64,000 nucleotides of DNA. It comes from Psychrobacter proteolyticus. GTDB taxonomy: Bacteria; Pseudomonadota; Gammaproteobacteria; Pseudomonadales; Moraxellaceae. Positions 46,908 to 55,792 of this stretch are shown one piece after another. How positions within the stretch are numbered: the stretch's first letter is position 1; every line of letters begins with the position of its first letter. Made by a program: the position numbers and the translations under genes. The notes below the pieces were generated by a model. It made no database searches, was not told the DNA's origin, and was given only the letters and a program-made list of their open reading frames with translations. The stretch lies in contig NZ_QLKS01000001.1 in the NCBI RefSeq assembly GCF_003350005.1, positions 291,946 through 355,945 on the forward strand, in the 5' to 3' direction.

Positions 46908-47852
46908 TTAAGACAATAATGAGACATCATGACGTCCAATGATACTAGAAAAGTCTTTATCGCCATTCTCTATCGTGTGTGAGGCATATAGTTCTGTCGC
47001 TTTGGCACCCATTGGCGTTTCTACTTCAGTGTCTTGAGCAGTTTGCATCGCAAGGTTCAGGTCTTTTTGCATCAATTTGCTCATAAATCCGCCTTGATAG
47101 CCATTGCTAGAAGGAACGTTTTCCATGACTTTTGGATAAGGATTATAAACTTCTAGTGTCCAGTTACGCCCTGAGCTCTGTAGCATGATGTCTGATAGCA
47201 CTTTGGGGTCTAAGCCGTTCTTGACTCCTAGATTAATCGCCTCTGCCGTGCCTGCCATAAGAATGCCTAGCAGCATATTGTTACAGATTTTTGCGACTTG
47301 TCCTGCGCCATGCGAGCCAGCATGAAAGATGTTTTTTCCCATTACGGCAAGTATCGGCTCAGCCTTAGCAAAAGCAGCATCATCGCCGCCGACGATAAAG
47401 GTCAAACTACCAGCAACTGCCCCGCCGGTACCACCAGAGACTGGTGCATCCAAGAAGTCTATCCCAAGCTTACTTGCCGCCTCTGCCACTGTCCTTGCAT
47501 CAGCCGCCGCAATCGTACTACTGTCAATCACAAGCGTACCTTTTGGCAACTCTGCTAGTAGACCATTAGATCCGCTATCACCCAAGTACACCGAATGTAC
47601 ATGCTGACCTGCAGGCAACATACTAATCACAACTTGAGCATTACTTGCAGCATCTTTAGGACTTTTTGCGACACTAGCCCCTGCTTGTGCTAGGCGCTGG
47701 GTTGCAACCTCAGACAAATCAAAGACAGATAGCTTGTAACCTGCCTTTAATAAGTTCTCTGCCATTGGCGCACCCATATTACCAAGCCCAATAAAGGCGA
47801 TATTTGGTTTAGAGTTATTATTATCCATCGTACTTGTATCCTTTGTACCCAT
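46908..47852 (-). CDS. mmsB: 3-hydroxyisobutyrate dehydrogenase
   Basis: NAD-dependent oxidation of 3-hydroxyisobutyrate to methylmalonate semialdehyde in valine catabolism. Rossmann motif IAFIGLGNMGAPMAENLLKAGY, substrate loop DAPVSGGTGGAVAGSLTFIVGG and catalytic Lys in GAGQVAKICNNMLLG are intact. Start set at 47852 (MGTKDTSTMDNNNSK, 314 aa), seven bases after AAGGAG; the longer frame from 47885 lacks a ribosome site. Last gene of the minus-strand operon, after the 3-hydroxyisobutyryl-CoA hydrolase. Confidence 0.95.
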   Translation of the reverse strand: MGTKDTSTMDNNNSKPNIAFIGLGNMGAPMAENLLKAGYKLSVFDLSEVATQRLAQAGASVAKSPKDAASNAQVVISMLPAGQHVHSVYLGDSGSNGLLAELPKGTLVIDSSTIAAADARTVAEAASKLGIDFLDAPVSGGTGGAVAGSLTFIVGGDDAAFAKAEPILAVMGKNIFHAGSHGAGQVAKICNNMLLGILMAGTAEAINLGVKNGLDPKVLSDIMLQSSGRNWTLEVYNPYPKVMENVPSSNGYQGGFMSKLMQKDLNLAMQTAQDTEVETPMGAKATELYASHTIENGDKDFSSIIGRHDVSLLS

Positions 47853-47959
47853 CTCATCACTCCTTGATGATTTATGATGTAGCAATAGCTACATACTATT
47901 TAACAGTGTTTATTAGTAAATCTTGCTTACGCCCTACTTTATAAATTGCTCTTAAGCAG

Positions 47960-49207
47960 TTAGCGGACATACTGACTACTCAAAGCATTATCACCCAGCC
48001 AATCGCTCAAAGGATGCTCACCTTTTGGATAAGGGTTGACAAAGTGTTTATCGATATACGTCTGCCCTTCTACACTTAGACAGTCTGCTAATGATCGCGA
48101 CCATTTAGGATTTCTATCTTTATCAATCAATAATGCCCGTACGCCTTCTTTAAAATCAGGATTGGCCGCGCAATGTACTGCGACATTGGTCTCTAAATAC
48201 AGTACTTGTTCGATCGATAGGTCAGCGACTTTGTGATACAGCGCATAGGTTAACGCTGCTGTTACTGGGCAACCATGCCGATAGGTTGCAACTGCTCGCT
48301 GAGTCCAACTGTCTGCTGCAAAATCTTGGTTTAGCTGTGCGAGCGCAGTATCGCTTTGTAGCAGTGCATTGATATTAGCCAAACCCCCACTATTCATCAG
48401 TTGCTGAATAGGTTGCCAATATATTGCAAGCTTACTATCAGGCAGTTCGGCTACTGGCAACTCAGCAAGCGCAAGACTGACAATACTATGTGCGCTATTG
48501 TCATGACACTTATTCGAACTGCTTGCGTTATCAACTGCCTGCCAGTTGCTCTGTTTGAGACATTGGATAACGGCATCATAGTCATGGCTGGCAACAGCAT
48601 ACTCTGCGAGATTGGCCAATAGCGCGTCACTGCCATTACACATCGCGCCAGTTAAACCCAAGAACAGTCCTGTTTTGGCAGGCATACGCTGTAAAAACCA
48701 ACTGCCAGAAGCATCAGGGAACAGTCCAATGGTGACCTCAGGCATGGCAAAACGTGTGCGCTCAGTGATCAGACGATGACTACATCCTGCCATCAGTCCC
48801 ATACCGCCGCCCATAATAATACCGTCACCCCAAAGTATTAGTGGCTTTGGATAAAAGTGCATTTGACGATAGAGACGATACTCGTGACTGAAAAACTCAG
48901 TAGCATACGGGTTTGGCATTGGTGCACTGGTAGACATACTGTCATAGAGCTTACGAATATCGCCGCCTGCACAGAACGCTTTGTCACCCGCACCTTTTAA
49001 CACAAGCGCTACCACTTGCTCGTCCGCTTGCCACTGCTCTAACTGCGCTGATAGCAATTGACACATATCAACGCTGAGTGCATTAAGTGATTTTGGGGTG
49101 TTAAGTGTCATGACTCCAATCAAGCGTCCACAATCTGTCGGCTCAGTATTGAATAACACAGGTGCTTCTTGTTTAGTATCGTTCGTCGCTGTCATAGCTG
49201 ATGTCAT
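47960..49207 (-). CDS. 3-hydroxyisobutyryl-CoA hydrolase (enoyl-CoA hydratase/isomerase family)
   Basis: Crotonase-fold thioesterase that frees 3-hydroxyisobutyrate from its CoA ester in valine degradation. 415 residues, the length of HIBCH-type enzymes rather than ~260 of hydratases. Oxyanion-hole segment DKAFCAGGDIRKLYDS and WGDGIIMGGGMGLMAGCSHRLITERTRFAMPEVTIGLFPDASGSWFLQRMP hold the catalytic Glu and Asp of the hydrolase group. Lies between the hydratase gene and mmsB. An internal segment around 240 (SSNKCHDNSAHS) is family-variable. Confidence 0.93.
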   Translation of the reverse strand: MTSAMTATNDTKQEAPVLFNTEPTDCGRLIGVMTLNTPKSLNALSVDMCQLLSAQLEQWQADEQVVALVLKGAGDKAFCAGGDIRKLYDSMSTSAPMPNPYATEFFSHEYRLYRQMHFYPKPLILWGDGIIMGGGMGLMAGCSHRLITERTRFAMPEVTIGLFPDASGSWFLQRMPAKTGLFLGLTGAMCNGSDALLANLAEYAVASHDYDAVIQCLKQSNWQAVDNASSSNKCHDNSAHSIVSLALAELPVAELPDSKLAIYWQPIQQLMNSGGLANINALLQSDTALAQLNQDFAADSWTQRAVATYRHGCPVTAALTYALYHKVADLSIEQVLYLETNVAVHCAANPDFKEGVRALLIDKDRNPKWSRSLADCLSVEGQTYIDKHFVNPYPKGEHPLSDWLGDNALSSQYVR

Positions 49208-49262
49208 AAAAGTGACCTACAAAATTAAATAATAAAAATGGCTCAAGCGTTTTGACTGCTGT

Positions 49263-50045
49263 TTATTTGTTTTGCCAATTGGGTTTACGCTTTTCTAAAA
49301 AGGCTTGTACCCCTTCGCGCTGATCTTTGGTATCAAACAACTTCACGAAAGCTTCACGCTCATGGATAAGATTTTGCGCAGGTGGGGTTTCTCTAGCCGC
49401 TTGGATAAGCTTTTTAGAATAACTGACAGCAACGGGTGATTGCTTAGCGACTTTTTTTGCCAAGGCCTGAGCGATTTGCAATCCCTCACCTTTTGCAGCG
49501 ACCTCTTCCACCAGACCGATATGCAATGCCGTCTCTGCATCGACCCGCTCACCGCACAGTATCATGCGCTTAGCCCAACCCTCTCCTACTAACATAGGTA
49601 GATTTTGCGTGCCGCCAGCACATGGCAATAATCCCACGCCCGTCTCTGGCAGTGCCATCTGGGCGTGCGCTTCTGCGATACGGATATCACATGCGAGCGC
49701 ACACTCTAGTCCGCCGCCCATCGCATAGCCATTGATGACAGCGATACTGACGCCACGATAGGCAGATAGCGCTTCAAATGCTTCACCAAATGCAATCGCC
49801 ATACTTATTGCGCGGCCTTTATCGCCGTCTGAGAAGTTGTTTAAATCTGCACCAGCTGAGAAGAATTTTTCGCCATCTCCATGCACGATTAATGCGTAGA
49901 CATCGTCGTTGGCATTGAGGTCGGTAATGAGCTGCTTAAGTGCATGTAGACTGTCCATCGTCCACGTATGTGCCGGTGGGTTATTCAACGTTAACGTTGC
50001 GGTATGACCATCAATTGATAGCTGTAGATTTGTATAATCTGTCAT
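49263..50045 (-). CDS. Enoyl-CoA hydratase, probably methacrylyl-CoA hydratase
   Basis: A 260-residue crotonase-family enzyme. It has the oxyanion hole (FFSAGADLNNF and MGGGLECALACDIRIAE) and a segment MALPETGVGLLPCAGGTQNLP with one of the two catalytic glutamates; the second family Glu position is covered by GGGLE. The operon position between an acyl-CoA dehydrogenase and 3-hydroxyisobutyryl-CoA hydrolase indicates hydration of methacrylyl-CoA. Broader fatty-acid hydratase use is possible. Confidence 0.9.
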   Translation of the reverse strand: MTDYTNLQLSIDGHTATLTLNNPPAHTWTMDSLHALKQLITDLNANDDVYALIVHGDGEKFFSAGADLNNFSDGDKGRAISMAIAFGEAFEALSAYRGVSIAVINGYAMGGGLECALACDIRIAEAHAQMALPETGVGLLPCAGGTQNLPMLVGEGWAKRMILCGERVDAETALHIGLVEEVAAKGEGLQIAQALAKKVAKQSPVAVSYSKKLIQAARETPPAQNLIHEREAFVKLFDTKDQREGVQAFLEKRKPNWQNK

Positions 50046-50077
50046 AAAACATCCTTGTTTCAGTAAAACGAGATAAA

Positions 50078-51238
50078 TTAGCGTAGCTGGTTTAACCCTT
50101 CATCCTGTAGAACTTGACGTGAAATAATCACACGCATGATCTCATTGGTACCTTCTAGGATTTGATGCACACGTAAGTCTCGTACATGGCGCTCAAGCGG
50201 ATACTCATTTAGATAACCATAGCCGCCGTGCAACTGCAGGGCTTCATTGGCAACATCGAAACAAAGATCTGTAGACAGACGTTTTGCCATTGCGCAGTAG
50301 GTAGATGCTTGTCCATCATTGTTATCGACTTTATCAGCTGCTAGATACAGCATTTGGCGCGCGGCAATAGTCTGAGTCAACATATCAGCAAGCTTAAACT
50401 GTACTGACTGTAAGCTGGCAATTGGGCTACCAAACTGGCTGCGCTCTTGCACGTAACTGGTTGCCGTCTCTAACGCAGCTTGTGCCGTTCCTACCGCACA
50501 AATACCGATATTAATACGGCCACCATCTAACCCCTTCATAGCGATACGAAAGCCTTGACCTTCCTCACCTATCAAGTTCTCTACTGGTACTTTTACATCT
50601 TTAAAACTAATTGTCCGTGTTGGTTGTGCTTTCCAGCCCATTTTGTGCTCGTTTTTACCATATTCGATACCAGCACTATTGGCATCTACGACGAACGCGG
50701 ATACGCCTTTTGGCCCTGCCGCGCCCGTACGTGCCATCACTACCAATACATCGGTTGAGCCTGCGCCAGAAATAAAGGTTTTTTCACCATTCAGTACGTA
50801 ATGATCGCCTTTCTTTTCAGCCTTAGTACGTAAGGAGGCTGCATCAGAGCCTGCATTTGGTTCTGTTAGGCAATAGCTACCAAGCCACTCACCGCTGACC
50901 ATATTGGGTAGATATTTTTTGCATAGCGTATCACTACCATACTCACCAATCATCCATGCAGCCATATTATGAATACTCATATAAGCGGCCACAGCCGTAT
51001 CGCCCCATGCAAGCTCTTCGAATACCATCGCTGAGTCGAGTCTTGGTAGGCCCAAGCCATCATATTCTGGATTGGTGTACAGTCCCAAAAAGCCAAGCTC
51101 GCCAGATTTTTTGATTACATCTATTGGAAAGTGCGAGTTGCGATCCCACTCAGCAGCGTTTGGTTTTAGCTCTTTTTGCGCAAATTGACGAGCCGTTTGG
51201 CGAAAGGCGACTTGGTCATCGGTCAATGAAAAATCCAT
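50078..51238 (-). CDS. Acyl-CoA dehydrogenase, probably isobutyryl-CoA dehydrogenase
   Basis: FAD enzyme oxidising isobutyryl-CoA to methacrylyl-CoA. 386 residues from MDFSLTDDQVAFRQTARQFAQ, chosen because AAGGATGACC precedes that ATG; the longer frame starts with TTG at 51265. Landmarks: YCLTEPNAGSDAASLRTKAE (FAD and substrate binding), ERSQFGSPIASLQSVQFKLADM, QLHGGYGYLNEYPLERHVRDLRVHQILEGTNEIMRVIISR, with the catalytic Glu in LEGTNE. Substrate assigned from operon context; short-chain specificity cannot be proven by eye. Confidence 0.93.
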   Translation of the reverse strand: MDFSLTDDQVAFRQTARQFAQKELKPNAAEWDRNSHFPIDVIKKSGELGFLGLYTNPEYDGLGLPRLDSAMVFEELAWGDTAVAAYMSIHNMAAWMIGEYGSDTLCKKYLPNMVSGEWLGSYCLTEPNAGSDAASLRTKAEKKGDHYVLNGEKTFISGAGSTDVLVVMARTGAAGPKGVSAFVVDANSAGIEYGKNEHKMGWKAQPTRTISFKDVKVPVENLIGEEGQGFRIAMKGLDGGRINIGICAVGTAQAALETATSYVQERSQFGSPIASLQSVQFKLADMLTQTIAARQMLYLAADKVDNNDGQASTYCAMAKRLSTDLCFDVANEALQLHGGYGYLNEYPLERHVRDLRVHQILEGTNEIMRVIISRQVLQDEGLNQLR

Positions 51239-51457
51239 AGGGTCATCCTTGTTCTTATAGATCAAATAGAGGGCTTAAATCTCAGATAAACGTTAATAAA
51301 AATGTTAGTAAAGATGTTGGTCAGAGATTTTATAAGACATTAGCGCGACATGATAGCGGTATAACGATAATAAAATTGCGTTTAATAGTACCGCAAGTCG
51401 CATTATCGTCATACCTAAAACACAAAATGTCATACTGATAAAACAATGAGCTGACGA

Positions 51458-52942
51458 TTAAATTGAAATCGTTGTATTGACACCGCGGCTCGCTTCATCA
51501 TCAAACCAACGTGCTGTCACAGTCTTCGTCTGAGTATAGAACTGCACCGCTTGCTTGCCATAAGGACCTAGGTCGCCAAGCTTACTACCACGTGAACCTG
51601 AGAATGAGAACATAGGTAGTGGCACTGGAATCGGCAAGTTAATACCAATTTGACCGACTTGAATGTCTTGCTGGAATTTATGTGCAGCCGCCCCTGACTG
51701 AGTAAATATCGCCGTGCCATTGCCATGCGGATTGGCATTCAGTAGTTCAATCGCTTCGTCCAAACTGTTAGCACGCATGATACACAGTACTGGCCCAAAG
51801 ATTTCTTGTTGATAAATTTGCATATCGCTTGTGACATTATCAAAGATAGTTGGGCCAACAAAGTTACCTTTTTCAAACCCTTCAACGGTAATTCCGCGAC
51901 CATCCAAAATCAAGCTCGCACCCTCTTCTACCCCAGTCCCAATCAAGTGCTCGACACGAGCTTTTGCCGCAGGAGAAATTAGTGGTCCCAAATCCTTGTC
52001 ATTTTTGCCAGCTGAGACGACCAAGCTTTCTGCTTTGGCTTTGATTTCATCAATCCACTCACCAGCTGCGCCTACTAGCACGACCACTGATAATGCCATA
52101 CAGCGTTGACCAGCTGCACCAAATGCTGCGCCTGCTAGCTGATTGAGCGTTTGCTCTTTATTGGCATCAGGTAAGATAACACCATGGTTTTTTGCACCCA
52201 TCATGCACTGGGCACGCTTACCTGACTGGCTTGCACGCTCATAGACGTGTTTGCCTACATGAGTAGAGCCGACAAAAGAAACCGCTTTGATATCTGGATG
52301 GTCGCAGATAGCATCGACGGTTGCTTTGCCACCATGTACCACGTTTAGCACGCCTTCTGGTACGCCCGCTTCAATCGCTAGCTCTACCAAACGCATAGTC
52401 ACCATCGGATCTTGTTCAGAAGGTTTTAGGATAAACGTATTACCCGTAGCAATAGCCATTGGGAACATCCATAGCGGAATCATCGCTGGGAAGTTAAATG
52501 GCGTAATACCAGCGCAAACGCCGAGTGGCTGCCAAATGCTATAAGTATCGACACCTGATGCGACGTTTTCTACAAAATCGCCGATTTGCAGATTGGCAAT
52601 ACCAGCGGCATGCTCGACCACTTCTAGACCGCGGAACACATCACCACGCGCATCAGCAATCGTCTTGCCTTGCTCTGCGGTCAAGATTTCTGCCAGCTCA
52701 TCCATATGATCACGAATCAGAGACTGATACTTCAAAAAAATACGTGCACGCGTGGTGATTGGCGTTTTGCGCCATGTTTCAAACGCAGTCTGTGCGGATG
52801 CAACCGCTTGGTTAATCTCATCATTGGTGGTTTGTGGGACTTTGGCGATGACTTCTTGCGTCGCAGGATCGGTGATATCGATCCATTCATCGGTGTTTGA
52901 TTGTACGAACTGACCATTGATGAGCTGTTGAACGTGGTGCAT
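51458..52942 (-). CDS. mmsA: Methylmalonate-semialdehyde dehydrogenase, CoA-acylating
   Basis: Converts methylmalonate semialdehyde with CoA and NAD to propionyl-CoA and CO2, ending valine degradation. 494 residues. Markers: [82 protein letters not shown], and the catalytic cysteine in [15 protein letters not shown], where the CoA-dependent family has GQRCMA. First gene of the operon, with ~190 bases before the acyl-CoA dehydrogenase. A MITE-like element lies about 230 bases upstream of its start. Confidence 0.97.
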   Translation of the reverse strand: MHHVQQLINGQFVQSNTDEWIDITDPATQEVIAKVPQTTNDEINQAVASAQTAFETWRKTPITTRARIFLKYQSLIRDHMDELAEILTAEQGKTIADARGDVFRGLEVVEHAAGIANLQIGDFVENVASGVDTYSIWQPLGVCAGITPFNFPAMIPLWMFPMAIATGNTFILKPSEQDPMVTMRLVELAIEAGVPEGVLNVVHGGKATVDAICDHPDIKAVSFVGSTHVGKHVYERASQSGKRAQCMMGAKNHGVILPDANKEQTLNQLAGAAFGAAGQRCMALSVVVLVGAAGEWIDEIKAKAESLVVSAGKNDKDLGPLISPAAKARVEHLIGTGVEEGASLILDGRGITVEGFEKGNFVGPTIFDNVTSDMQIYQQEIFGPVLCIMRANSLDEAIELLNANPHGNGTAIFTQSGAAAHKFQQDIQVGQIGINLPIPVPLPMFSFSGSRGSKLGDLGPYGKQAVQFYTQTKTVTARWFDDEASRGVNTTISI

Positions 52943-53175
52943 AAGATATCCTTATCTTTTTTGCGAGACTACCGTGTGACGGCACCTATATATTTATTAG
53001 AAAAATAAAAGCGATGAGTATTTATCTATAAAACATTATTAAAAACTAAATTTTAAAATGATTTATTTTGTATCGTTATTGACTATAACAATAAATCATT
53101 TTTACGGTCAAGCGCTTTATCGAAATTTTATCTAAGTTTATTTTACTGACGAGTGTTCTTATAAAGAATTACATA

Positions 53176-53345
53176 GGGCGTGTCCTCATTTTAAAAATGG
53201 TGATAAAAATGAGATAAATTGCAGTCAAACAAGGAAAATAGCGCAGATAATATCGAGATATTAGTCAGCTATTTGACGCCGTTTGGCAAGATTTAGCCAT
53301 TTTTAACCCATTTAGATGACTATCGATTGAATTGAGGACACGCCC
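53176..53345. mobile_element. MITE-like element 1 (170 bp)
   Basis: Bounded by 13-bp perfect terminal inverted repeats (gggcgtgtcctca and its complement) and flanked on both sides by TA, a likely 2-bp target duplication. No intact ORF inside, although the right-hand sequence read on the minus strand ends like IS5-type transposase tails (IYLIFITIFKMRTRP in one frame). It is probably a non-autonomous derivative or relic. Located upstream of mmsA and downstream of prpE. Confidence 0.78.
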
Positions 53346-53360
53346 TAAATAACAAAAACA

Positions 53361-53390
53361 AAAAAGCCCATGATTACTCATGAGCTTTTT
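53361..53390 (-). terminator. Terminator of prpE
   Basis: Thirteen-base arms (53361-53373 and 53378-53390) with one mismatch, a 4-nt loop and A/T ends; about 70 bases after the prpE stop on the minus strand. Confidence 0.8.
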
Positions 53391-53457
53391 AAAGTTAACC
53401 TGACTTTCATACCTGATGAATACCATCATTGGTTTGTATAAGGCTAATTTATACCAA

Positions 53458-55479
53458 TCAATAATCTTTCATCGCCTGCTTGATCGCATCAATAGCGGTT
53501 GGATTATCAAGCGTTGACATATCTCCTGTCGGTTGGTTTTCCGCCAGAGCACGAATTGAGCGACGTAATATTTTGCCAGAGCGAGTTTTTGGCAGTGCCT
53601 GCGGGAAATAGATAGCAGCTGGTCGCGCAATACCGCCCAAAGATTTGACGACAGCGCCTATCACTTGCTGCTCGATACGGAAACGGTTTTCGGTGGTTTC
53701 AATTTGCGTCTGATCTTTTAGGACGCAGAACGCAATAGGTAGCTCGCCTTTTAGCTCATCTTGAATACCCACTACGGCACACTCTGCCATCTCTGGATGT
53801 GTGCTGATGGCCTCTTCAATCTCTTGTGTGCCTATGCGATGTCCTGCAACGTTAATCACATCATCGGTACGTCCTAAGATATAAAAATAACCCTCTTCAT
53901 CTGTCACTGCATAGTCCGAGGTTGAGTACTGCTGACCATCAAACAGACCAAAGTAGCTGCTAATAAAGCGCTCGTCATTACGCCATACCGTGGTGAGACA
54001 CCCAGGTGGTAGTGGTGCTTTAATTGCAAGCAATCCTTTTTCGCCAGCCTGACAAGGATCGCCCGTTTCCTCGTTGATGACATGCGCTTCATAGCCATAC
54101 ATTGGGTAACCAGGTGATCCCTGCTTGTGCGGCTTATGATTGAACTTTGGCGTATGGCTCAAGATTGGCCAACCAGATTCTGTTTGCCAATAGTGATCTA
54201 AAATTGGTACGCCTAGATGCTGAGTCAACCAACTAGCCGTTGATTCATCAAGCGGCTCGCCTGCCAAAAAGAACGACTTCACACTAGACACATCGTAGCG
54301 CGTCATCCAGCTTTCATCTTGTTTTTTGAGCATGCGCACGCCTGTGGGTGCGGTGAATAAAATATTAACTTTGTTGGCTTCAACGATACGCCACCAGATA
54401 CCAGGGTTTGGCATATGCGGCAAGCCCTCATACATAATACTGGTCATACCTGCTAGTAACGGCGCATAGATAGTATAAGAATGTCCTACAGCCCAACCAA
54501 TATCAGATATCGCCCAGAACGTCTCGCCTGCCTTGCCATCATAGACATAATCAATCGACGTCGTCAGCGCGACGGCATGACCACCCGTATCGCGCTGCAC
54601 CCCTTTTGGTGTGCCAGTAGTACCAGAAGTATAAAGCAAATAGGATGGGGTATTTGACTCAAGCCAAACTGGATCTACGACTGCATTGGCTTCACAGCTA
54701 TGACGACGCTCGGTCGCATAATCGACATCGATGTCTTTTGTTTCGAATGGCAATATTCCGCGATTAATCACTAAGACATGCTCTGGTTTGACAGTCGCTT
54801 GCTCAACGCCTTGATTGACGAGGTTTTTGTAATTGACAACCTTACCGCCGCGCAACCCTGCATCTACGGTAATGACCATTTGGGCCTCAGCATCATCCAT
54901 ACGGATAGCCAAGTTATGGGCGGCAAACCCACCAAACACGACTGAATGGACGGCACCAATACGAGCACAAGCCAGCATGGCATAAGCCGCCTCTAATATC
55001 ATCGGCATATAGATAATGACACGGTCACCCTTGCCAATACCGTGACGCTGTAGCACATCGGCAAAATAATTAACTTCTTTATACAAGTCATTATAAGTCA
55101 GGCGACGCTTGGTATAGTCTGTATAAAACTCAACGTTATTGCCGAGATCCTTAAACGAATCAACGACCGCTGGAAAGGTTTCTATCAATTCTTGATTAAT
55201 CTCTGATGACACCCACACAAAGGCATCTTGCTCTGCACGGTCTGCCAGATGGCGATCGACGCAGTTGTAACAAAGATTGGTCTCACCGCCGACAAACCAT
55301 TTGGCAAAAGGCAGATTACTGTCATCTAAAATTTGTTCAGGCTCTTTATGCCAATAGATACGCTTCGCCTGCTCAGCCCAAAACTGCTCTCGATCCGTAA
55401 TAGACTCATGATAAATATCAGCGAAGTTTGGCGTGTCTGTCGTTTGGGTAGAAACTGGGGATTGGGAATGGTCGCTCAT
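53458..55479 (-). CDS. prpE: Propionyl-CoA synthetase
   Basis: ATP-dependent activation of propionate (and other short acids) through an acyl-adenylate. Start at 55479 (MSDHSQSPVSTQ, 673 aa) since AAGGATAG lies just before that ATG. The ACAS_N-type lead FADIYHESITDREQFWAEQAKRIYWHKEPEQILDDSNLPFAKWFVGGETNLCYNCVDRHL is PrpE-like. The adenylate motif YTSGTTGTPKGVQRDTGGH is followed by WAISDIGWAVGHSYTIYAPLLAG and HYWQTESGWPI, and the CoA-site lysine in LPKTRSGKILRR. Metabolic neighbour of the valine operon, whose end product is propionyl-CoA. Confidence 0.93.
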   Translation of the reverse strand: MSDHSQSPVSTQTTDTPNFADIYHESITDREQFWAEQAKRIYWHKEPEQILDDSNLPFAKWFVGGETNLCYNCVDRHLADRAEQDAFVWVSSEINQELIETFPAVVDSFKDLGNNVEFYTDYTKRRLTYNDLYKEVNYFADVLQRHGIGKGDRVIIYMPMILEAAYAMLACARIGAVHSVVFGGFAAHNLAIRMDDAEAQMVITVDAGLRGGKVVNYKNLVNQGVEQATVKPEHVLVINRGILPFETKDIDVDYATERRHSCEANAVVDPVWLESNTPSYLLYTSGTTGTPKGVQRDTGGHAVALTTSIDYVYDGKAGETFWAISDIGWAVGHSYTIYAPLLAGMTSIMYEGLPHMPNPGIWWRIVEANKVNILFTAPTGVRMLKKQDESWMTRYDVSSVKSFFLAGEPLDESTASWLTQHLGVPILDHYWQTESGWPILSHTPKFNHKPHKQGSPGYPMYGYEAHVINEETGDPCQAGEKGLLAIKAPLPPGCLTTVWRNDERFISSYFGLFDGQQYSTSDYAVTDEEGYFYILGRTDDVINVAGHRIGTQEIEEAISTHPEMAECAVVGIQDELKGELPIAFCVLKDQTQIETTENRFRIEQQVIGAVVKSLGGIARPAAIYFPQALPKTRSGKILRRSIRALAENQPTGDMSTLDNPTAIDAIKQAMKDY

Positions 55480-55669
55480 AGTAGCTATCCTTAGCATAAA
55501 CGAGAAATGAGGCAATAGTATTTTATAGTTAAGACACTCAATAAGTTATAACGGTATTCACCTCGCGCGGCGCACTGTCTGCGTGCAACTGGCTGATACT
55601 AACTCTAAAATGCTTCAACTATAAAAAACCATGTCTTAATAAATACTGGTCATCCTTGCCAGAATTAAA

Positions 55670-55694
55670 AAACCGATACATATCGTATCGGTTT
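55670..55694 (-). terminator. Terminator downstream of the acyl-CoA ligase gene
   Basis: Ten-base perfect arms (55670-55679 and 55685-55694) with a 5-nt loop, ending in T on the minus strand, about 100 bases after the acyl-CoA ligase stop codon. Confidence 0.82.
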
Positions 55695-55792
55695 AAAATG
55701 TAGCAGAGCCTATCGTAAAGGTCAACTATTAAGCGTGTAATACGCACTACATTTTTACGAATACAAATATTTGAAAATCTAACTAATACTAA

